A stretch of DNA of 8,983 nucleotides from positions 1 through 8,983 of the forward strand of contig JAEUHU010000219.1 in assembly GCA_016793305.1 (NCBI GenBank), in the 5' to 3' direction. Positions 7,101 through 8,983 of this stretch are shown one piece after another. Below the pieces are notes generated by a model. It was given only the letters and a program-made list of their open reading frames with translations. It did no database searches and was not told the DNA's origin. A program made the position numbers and the translations under genes. Source of the stretch: Planctomycetota bacterium (GTDB lineage: Bacteria; Planctomycetota; UBA1135; UBA2386). Positions within the stretch are counted from its first letter, which is position 1. Every line of letters begins with the position of its first letter.

Positions 7101-8983
7101 TCTGGCTGTCGCGGTTCGCCGGTGGCGCGCCGGCGATGGAACTGCCGGCCGACCACGTGCGGCCGCCAGTCAAGACGACGCGGGCGTCGCGGCTGGACGA
7201 CGTGCTCGATCCAACGCTCGAAGGCGACCTGCGGGCGTTGGCGAAGTCGCTCGGGGCGTCGCTGGCGAACGTCGTGTTCGCGGCGTTCCAGCTCTACCTC
7301 GCTCGGCTGACCGGCAACAAGGACGTCGTCGTCGGGCTGCCGTCGTCGGGCCAGCTGGCGCACGACCTCGACGGCGTGGTCGGCCACTGCGTCAACTTCC
7401 TGCCGATCAAGACCTCGATCGCGCCGACCCAGACGTTCGCCGACTTCGTGCGGCAGTCGCGCGGCGACCTGGTCGCGTCGCTCGACCACGGCAACTTCAC
7501 CTACGGCTCGTTGGTGCGCGAGCTGCGCATCCACCGCGATCCGTCGCGCGTGGCGCTGGTGCCGGTGATCTTCAACATCGACAACCTGACCGACATCGCC
7601 GGCCTGCAGTTCGCCGGGCTGAAGTCGTCGTTCGCGATGAACCCGCGCGCGCACGAGCACTTCGAGTTGTTCGTCAACCTGCTCGACGAAGCCGGCCGCG
7701 TGCACCTGTCCTGGAGCTACAACGCCGACCTGTTCGCGAAGAACACCATGGCGGGGCACGTGGCGCGCTTCCGCCGCCTGCTGAAGGGCCTGGCCAGCGC
7801 CCCGGAGACGCCGCTGGCCGACGCCGGCCGCTTCCTGACCGGGGTCATCAAGCCGGCGAGTGGCTCGCACGACGATCCGGGGGCCAGCGGGCCGCAGACG
7901 GTGACCGAGCACTTCGCGCGCATGGTCGCGAAGTTCCCGACGCGCACGGCGCTGCGCTTTGGCACCGAGACGATGGACTACCGCACGCTCGACCAGCGCT
8001 CCGACGCGCTGGCGGCACTGCTGCAGCAGAAGGGAGTGCGGAGCGGTGACCTCGTCGGCATCTCGTCGCGGCGGGCCCTCGACCTGATCGTCGCCGTGCT
8101 CGGCGCGCTGAAGGCCGGGGCCGGCTACGTGCCGTTCGACACGACGCTGCCGCCGGATCGCCTCGCGTTCATGGCGCAGGACACCGCGGTCAAGGTGCTG
8201 CTCGGCGAGTGCGAGCCGGTCACCGCAGCCGGTGTGCCGACGATCCCGTTCCGCGAGTTCCCGCGCGAAGCCGGGGCGCCCCGGCCGGCGGAGGTCACCG
8301 GCGCTTCGATGTGCTACGTGATGTTCACGTCGGGCACGACCGGCAGGCCGAAGGGCGTCGTGTTGCCGCACCGCTCGGTGATCCGCATGCTGATCGACAA
8401 CTTCTGGCTGAAGTTGTCGCCGGACACGGTGACGCTGCACTCGTCGGCGTTCGCGTTCGACACGTCGATCATCGACATCTTCGCCGCGCTGTTGCACGGC
8501 GGCTGCGTGGTCATCCCGCCGGACGGCACGCTGTCGCTCGGCCAGCTCGCCGACTCGATCGCCGGACACGGCGTCAACACGCTGTGGCTGACGTCGGGCC
8601 TGTTCCACGCGGTCGCCGACATGCGGCCGCAGGTGTTCGAGAAGGTGCAGCAGGTGATCGTCGGCGGCGACATCGTGTCGCCGGTGCACGTGCGCAAGGT
8701 CGTCGACGCCTGCCCGGGTTGCACCGTGATCAACGGCTACGGCCCGACCGAGAGCAACGTCACCAACGCGCACACGGTGACTCGGCAGGACCTCGACAGC
8801 GGCCAGGCGCTGCCGATCGGCCCGGCGGTCCACGGCACGCAGATCTACATCGTCGACGAGAACCTGAACCCGGTCGACGCCGGCGTGCAGGGCGAACTCG
8901 TCATCAGCGGTCGCGGCCTGGCGCTCGGCTACTGGAACCGTCCGGAGCTCACCGCCGAGAAGTTCGTGCAGGCGCCGTGGGAC
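1130..8983 (+). CDS. Hybrid type I PKS-NRPS megasynthase, KS-AT-KR-DH-carrier-C-A (3' end outside window)
   Basis: An open frame of 2618 codons without a stop, cut by the right edge. It encodes one polyketide extension module fused to the start of an NRPS module. Order by residue: KS 10-436, AT about 532-830 with a post-AT linker ending in LPTYGFEKQRHW (871-882), KR about 912-1315, DH about 1329-1603, a KR-like tail about 1615-1662, carrier about 1686-1757, an Ala-rich linker, C about 1801-2240, and A from about 2255. The visible active residues are KS Cys182/His318/His356, AT Ser630, KR Lys1245/Ser1269/Tyr1282/Asn1286, DH His1360/Asp1525, carrier Ser1718 and C His1933. The expected cytoplasmic reaction is one two-carbon extension of an incoming acyl chain, ketoreduction, dehydration and amide formation with an amino acid. 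There is no loading domain before the KS, so the starter must come from another protein. The start is fixed by the AGGAA site and the upstream in-frame stop. The gene needs at least the A-domain C-terminal part and a peptidyl carrier beyond the edge. The product is not recognised. Confidence 0.95.
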   Translation, partial: MTEASSSSSKIAIVGRAGRFPAARDVSEFWRLLAEGRVATTQLTDEELLAAGVARDALLDPNYVKVANVLPDMECFDAGFFGFSPKEASILDPQHRHFLECAWEALEDAGHLPKDFPGLIGVFAGSGMQAYLPYNLLSNPQLVKEIGLFLLRHTGNDKDFLPTRLSYLLNLTGPSVAVQTACSTGLVAVHMAVQSLLSGECDMAIAGGVTIELPHRVGYHYAEGEILSPDGLCKAFDDGSEGTVFGSGTGIVVLRRLQDALDDGDDIKAVILGSAINNDGASKAGYLAPSVDGQAAAAATALTLANVEPQTVSYLEAHGTGTPIGDPIELTALTQAYGPGGKRFCGIGSVKSNIGHLDTAAGTVSLIKVTEALRRGRIPPSLHCKTPNKRYDWQSGPFFVVDQVRDWPRGSTPRRAAINSLGVGGTNAHMIVEEAPLRAPAPVDGKPTWRLFPLSARTRTSLQNTRAKWPQFLADGELPALGDIAFTLQQGRRTFDERMVVAARSHDELRTAMAGQASSLVHEGTASNKAPEIVFLFPGGGAQYPGAGVDLLQQSPVFAAAVEQCFAALPKDAPADLRTMMFERPFHDPEARQKIGRSTYAIPALFVLEYAYSKLWESLGVKPDLILAHSVGEYAGACVAGVLSVADAMRIVTLRGRVMDQAPAGAMTTVPASEEVVRSLIGDALDIAALNAPEASVVSGTTEAIEALEQRLLGTDHECKRIRIDVAAHSRVLDGQLEAFRQGFAGVQFAAPRIPMVSSLRGDMGQGTDFASADYWVRHLRNTVRFTQAVGVALQKGNRIVLEVGPGQSLGPLVQMARAAHKAKAVVYSARKPNEVADDLGVFWTAFGALWTHGVAIDWSKLPSGGRRVSLPTYGFEKQRHWIEPGHGVISVDAATGEKKVAIERLPELDQWFETVEWVEAPLPSAAAKVPSGWLVLANDDALATAVQKALVAGGQQPIVVRPGPAFGKDGAGYTLRPDSLEDHEALFAALGSVPERIVHCGALRGGATAADLFDAGFALVRGIQAADPKTMPRLVFVARGSAPVAGQPVQQPAAAALFGLVAVAPRELPGLEAVLVDVGANDPVADAAARVLDEALAAGTPTGRVAWRSGRRFQPRRARTPVAAPAGLPTRLREHGSYVVTGGNGGIGRALCEYLLTRAKAKVAVLSRSARHDAALAALAQTVGGDVRFVAADVADREALAKALAEVRSAFGAIHGVFHAAGTIDDAPIALKTREQAHAVLAPKATGAANLASLLPEGQLDVFAVFSSSSVTIAPAGQSDYIAANSALEAIANSRRDGLVLAWGVWRDLGMAERAYGTGSSHAADGGHPLLGARSDDPAGEITWTRRFDPATDWCVGEHVVGDQPVLPGTAYVELAAACALALAPGKAVEIQSLSLAQPMLFAEGLPRLVTVRCKPVPGGYEFTVDSKVGAAAEAVEHARARLVVAAAADRALPASFGKVANAALVASPRSGRAPQAEKLGFGPRWQNVGALRRGDGVVEGDFALPEPFVGDVERFRAHPALLDMAATIGLDLLVDRNEPFVYAPISVERIRLLQPLPAELHSRAVVTADAPGRMVSFDVVLRSGTGQLVAVLEHLAMRALPQSLLAQAPASSDARLTDLLLARGIRADEAPAVFDRALAAPGRHLVVSSVSLDRVRLAIADSGPKAPKKDAAADGARTIEAPTNPVEQQLALLWAELLGVPAVGRSDDFFALGGHSLNAVRMLGRVRKQLGVDLPLATLFEGPTVRALAAKVAEKRPELLAAAKAEPAATTAASAGSANANGVAAALQPAATGPETKTCASTEAQREVFGAILIDPGVSRAYNLSFSLHLTGPLEQAPVERALAALVARHESLRSVFAPDGLSLVIRRDATVALQVEDLQALDGKAQRERLQQLHERAVEAPFDLLRGPVFRATLIQKSKDVREILFVVHHAVCDGWSTGVLMRDFHALLEAARGGTPAKLKAPVGISDFVAAEHAWQQGPEAQKHKAFWLSRFAGGAPAMELPADHVRPPVKTTRASRLDDVLDPTLEGDLRALAKSLGASLANVVFAAFQLYLARLTGNKDVVVGLPSSGQLAHDLDGVVGHCVNFLPIKTSIAPTQTFADFVRQSRGDLVASLDHGNFTYGSLVRELRIHRDPSRVALVPVIFNIDNLTDIAGLQFAGLKSSFAMNPRAHEHFELFVNLLDEAGRVHLSWSYNADLFAKNTMAGHVARFRRLLKGLASAPETPLADAGRFLTGVIKPASGSHDDPGASGPQTVTEHFARMVAKFPTRTALRFGTETMDYRTLDQRSDALAALLQQKGVRSGDLVGISSRRALDLIVAVLGALKAGAGYVPFDTTLPPDRLAFMAQDTAVKVLLGECEPVTAAGVPTIPFREFPREAGAPRPAEVTGASMCYVMFTSGTTGRPKGVVLPHRSVIRMLIDNFWLKLSPDTVTLHSSAFAFDTSIIDIFAALLHGGCVVIPPDGTLSLGQLADSIAGHGVNTLWLTSGLFHAVADMRPQVFEKVQQVIVGGDIVSPVHVRKVVDACPGCTVINGYGPTESNVTNAHTVTRQDLDSGQALPIGPAVHGTQIYIVDENLNPVDAGVQGELVISGRGLALGYWNRPELTAEKFVQAPWD
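1157..2437 (+). other. Ketosynthase (KS) domain
   Basis: Residues 10-436. This domain accepts the upstream acyl chain on Cys182 and condenses it with the extender on the carrier. Visible marks are KIAIVGRAGRFP at the start, ILDPQHR, the nucleophile loop VQTACSTGLVAVH (Cys182), EAHGTGTPIGDP (His318), KSNIGHLDTAAG (His356) and the closing SLGVGGTNAHM. The NDKDFLPTR and VQTACST wording is typical of the KS clade found in cyanobacterial and myxobacterial PKS-NRPS hybrids. The nucleophile loop has Gly185 where Ser is usual. No docking helix or loading domain precedes it: only nine residues, five of them serine, come before the fold. Confidence 0.93.
2723..3619 (+). other. Acyltransferase (AT) domain
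   Basis: Residues about 532-830. This domain selects the extender unit and loads it on the carrier. It opens with FLFPGGGAQYPG (a form of the usual PGQGxQ). The nucleophile elbow is AHSVGEYAGA with Ser630, where Ala628 replaces the usual Gly of GHSxG. LRGR, AGAM and GPGQSLGPL follow. The specificity-associated tetrad is VAAH (726-729) rather than the HAFH of malonyl or YASH of methylmalonyl enzymes. The Val after the nucleophile Ser is more like malonyl enzymes. Malonyl-CoA is the most likely extender but is not proven. Confidence 0.88.
3863..5074 (+). other. Ketoreductase (KR) structural subdomain and catalytic core
   Basis: Residues about 912-1315. The non-catalytic half starts at WFETVEWVEAP. 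The NADPH site is VVTGGNGGIGRAL (1140-1152). Catalytic Lys1245, Ser1269, Tyr1282 and Asn1286 stand at normal spacing (Ser to Tyr 13), and the core closes with WGVW (1304-1307) DLGMA. An Ile-Asp-Asp at 1225-1227 occupies the place of the LDD fingerprint, which predicts a B-type KR giving the D-configured 3-hydroxyl. The usual KR C-terminal helix region does not follow directly; something like it is found after the DH. Confidence 0.9.
5114..5938 (+). other. Dehydratase (DH) domain, placed after the KR
   Basis: Residues about 1329-1603, a double-hotdog dehydratase. It begins with HPLLGA. The first hotdog has HVVGDQPVLPG with catalytic His1360 (the HxxxGxxxxP motif). The second has FGPRWQNVGAL and HPALLDMAATIG with catalytic Asp1525. 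The residue four after this Asp, normally Gln or His, is Thr1529. The domain should remove water from the 3-hydroxyacyl chain on the carrier. In most type I modules the DH precedes the KR; here it follows the KR core. Confidence 0.85.
5972..6115 (+). other. KR-like C-terminal tail after the DH
   Basis: Residues about 1615-1662 contain LTDLLLARGIRADEAPAVFD followed by RALAAPGRHLVVSSVSLDR. This resembles the segment that normally ends a KR, the GI.PEEG..AF.RAL......QVVVS..DL pattern before the carrier domain. Its placement behind the DH suggests that the DH is inserted in the KR near its C-terminus. The match is by eye from family knowledge and needs a profile alignment. Confidence 0.55.
6185..6400 (+). 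other. Carrier protein domain (PCP-like phosphopantetheine site)
   Basis: Residues about 1686-1757. The attachment motif is FFALGGHSLNAVR with Ser1718 as the phosphopantetheine site. The GGHSL form is that of peptidyl carrier proteins rather than the GxDSL of classical polyketide ACPs. It holds the growing polyketide and presents it to the C domain. It needs a phosphopantetheinyl transferase encoded elsewhere. An Ala-rich, low-complexity linker (about 1758-1800, nt 6401-6529) follows. Confidence 0.93.
6530..7849 (+). other. Condensation (C) domain of the PKS-to-NRPS junction
   Basis: Residues about 1801-2240. It forms the amide bond between the polyketide acyl chain on the carrier and the amino acid of the next carrier. 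Motifs in order are STEAQREVFGA (C1), ALVARHESLRSVF (C2), VHHAVCDGWSTG with catalytic His1933 (C3), VGHCVNFLP (about 2084-2092) and RDPSR followed by VPVIFNID. The TEAQ, GHCVN and DPSR wording is typical of C domains that follow PKS modules in hybrids. HHxxxDG is intact, so the domain is expected to be active. Confidence 0.9.
7892..8983 (+). other. Adenylation (A) domain, truncated after core motif A6
   Basis: Residues from about 2255 to the edge. It activates an amino acid as the aminoacyl-AMP. Visible core motifs: A1 DYRTLDQRSDAL, A2 LKAGAGYVPFD, A3 MFTSGTTGRPKG (2398-2409), A4 AFAFDTS (2440-2446), A5 NGYGPTE (2535-2541) and A6 GELVISGRGLALGYW. A7-A10, with the catalytic Lys of A10, lie outside. 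Aligned by eye to GrsA, the pocket residues are Asp2444, Thr2445, Ile2448, Trp2486, Ile2510, Gly2512, Gly2536, Val2544 and Thr2545. Asp235 equivalence implies an alpha-amino acid. The W-I-G-G part matches the known valine code DAFWIGGTFK, but three inner positions and the last differ. Confidence 0.92.

Noticed and set aside
7850..7891. Possible extra small domain between C and A
   Set aside because: The stretch is a short Gly/Ser/Asp-containing linker, too short for a domain.
892..8049. A very long open frame (2385 codons) on the + strand overlapping the megasynthase
   Set aside because: It is one base off the true frame. Its translation is almost only Arg, Ala, Gly and Pro with no domain motifs, while the frame from 1130 carries every PKS-NRPS motif. 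High G+C removes stop codons from the other frames.
1013..8833. A 2606-codon open frame on the - strand antisense to the megasynthase
   Set aside because: Its composition (Arg, Ala, His, Gln, Val, Asp) is that of a reverse-complement shadow of GC-rich coding sequence. It has no recognisable domain, and its extent simply mirrors the real gene.
1..8983. tRNA, rRNA, CRISPR arrays, insertion sequences or attachment sites
   Set aside because: No repeat-spacer pattern, terminal inverted repeats with a transposase, or RNA-gene hallmarks were seen in reading both strands.

Overview
The window is a very GC-rich bacterial segment (roughly 70% G+C by eye) with all supported genes on the + strand. The phylum cannot be settled. 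High G+C, a PmtA-like methyltransferase and a myxobacterial/cyanobacterial-style hybrid megasynthase suggest a Gram-negative or related secondary-metabolite producer, for example Myxococcota, Planctomycetota, Acidobacteriota or a proteobacterium. This is inference from style only.

Layout: (1) nt 1-180, the C-terminal end of a [2Fe-2S] ferredoxin cut by the left edge. (2) nt 240-878, a small SAM-dependent methyltransferase of the phospholipid N-methyltransferase (PmtA-like) type. (3) nt 879-1129, a non-coding gap with two perfect short inverted repeats and a clear ribosome binding site at its 3' end. (4) nt 1130-8983, one uninterrupted reading frame of 2618 codons that runs off the right edge. 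It encodes the start of a hybrid polyketide synthase / non-ribosomal peptide synthetase (PKS-NRPS) and fills 87% of the window.

The megasynthase reads KS - AT - KR - DH - (KR C-terminal tail) - carrier protein - Ala-rich linker - C - A (cut after core motif A6). The catalytic residues of KS, AT, KR, carrier and C are all visible, so the line looks functional. The expected chemistry is as follows. An acyl starter made elsewhere is passed to the N-terminal KS, since the protein has no loading domain. It is extended by one two-carbon unit, probably from malonyl-CoA, reduced by a B-type KR, and dehydrated to an enoyl thioester. It is then amide-bonded by the C domain to an amino acid selected by the A domain. 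The manually extracted A-domain code is D-T-I-W-I-G-G-V-T, which partly resembles a valine-type code.

The most unusual feature is the domain order. The DH lies after the KR core rather than before the KR, and a stretch resembling the usual C-terminal end of a KR reappears after the DH. This suggests that the DH is nested inside the KR. The ferredoxin and methyltransferase show no obvious link to the biosynthetic gene, and the 251-bp gap with its own ribosome binding site fits the megasynthase being the first gene of a separate transcription unit.
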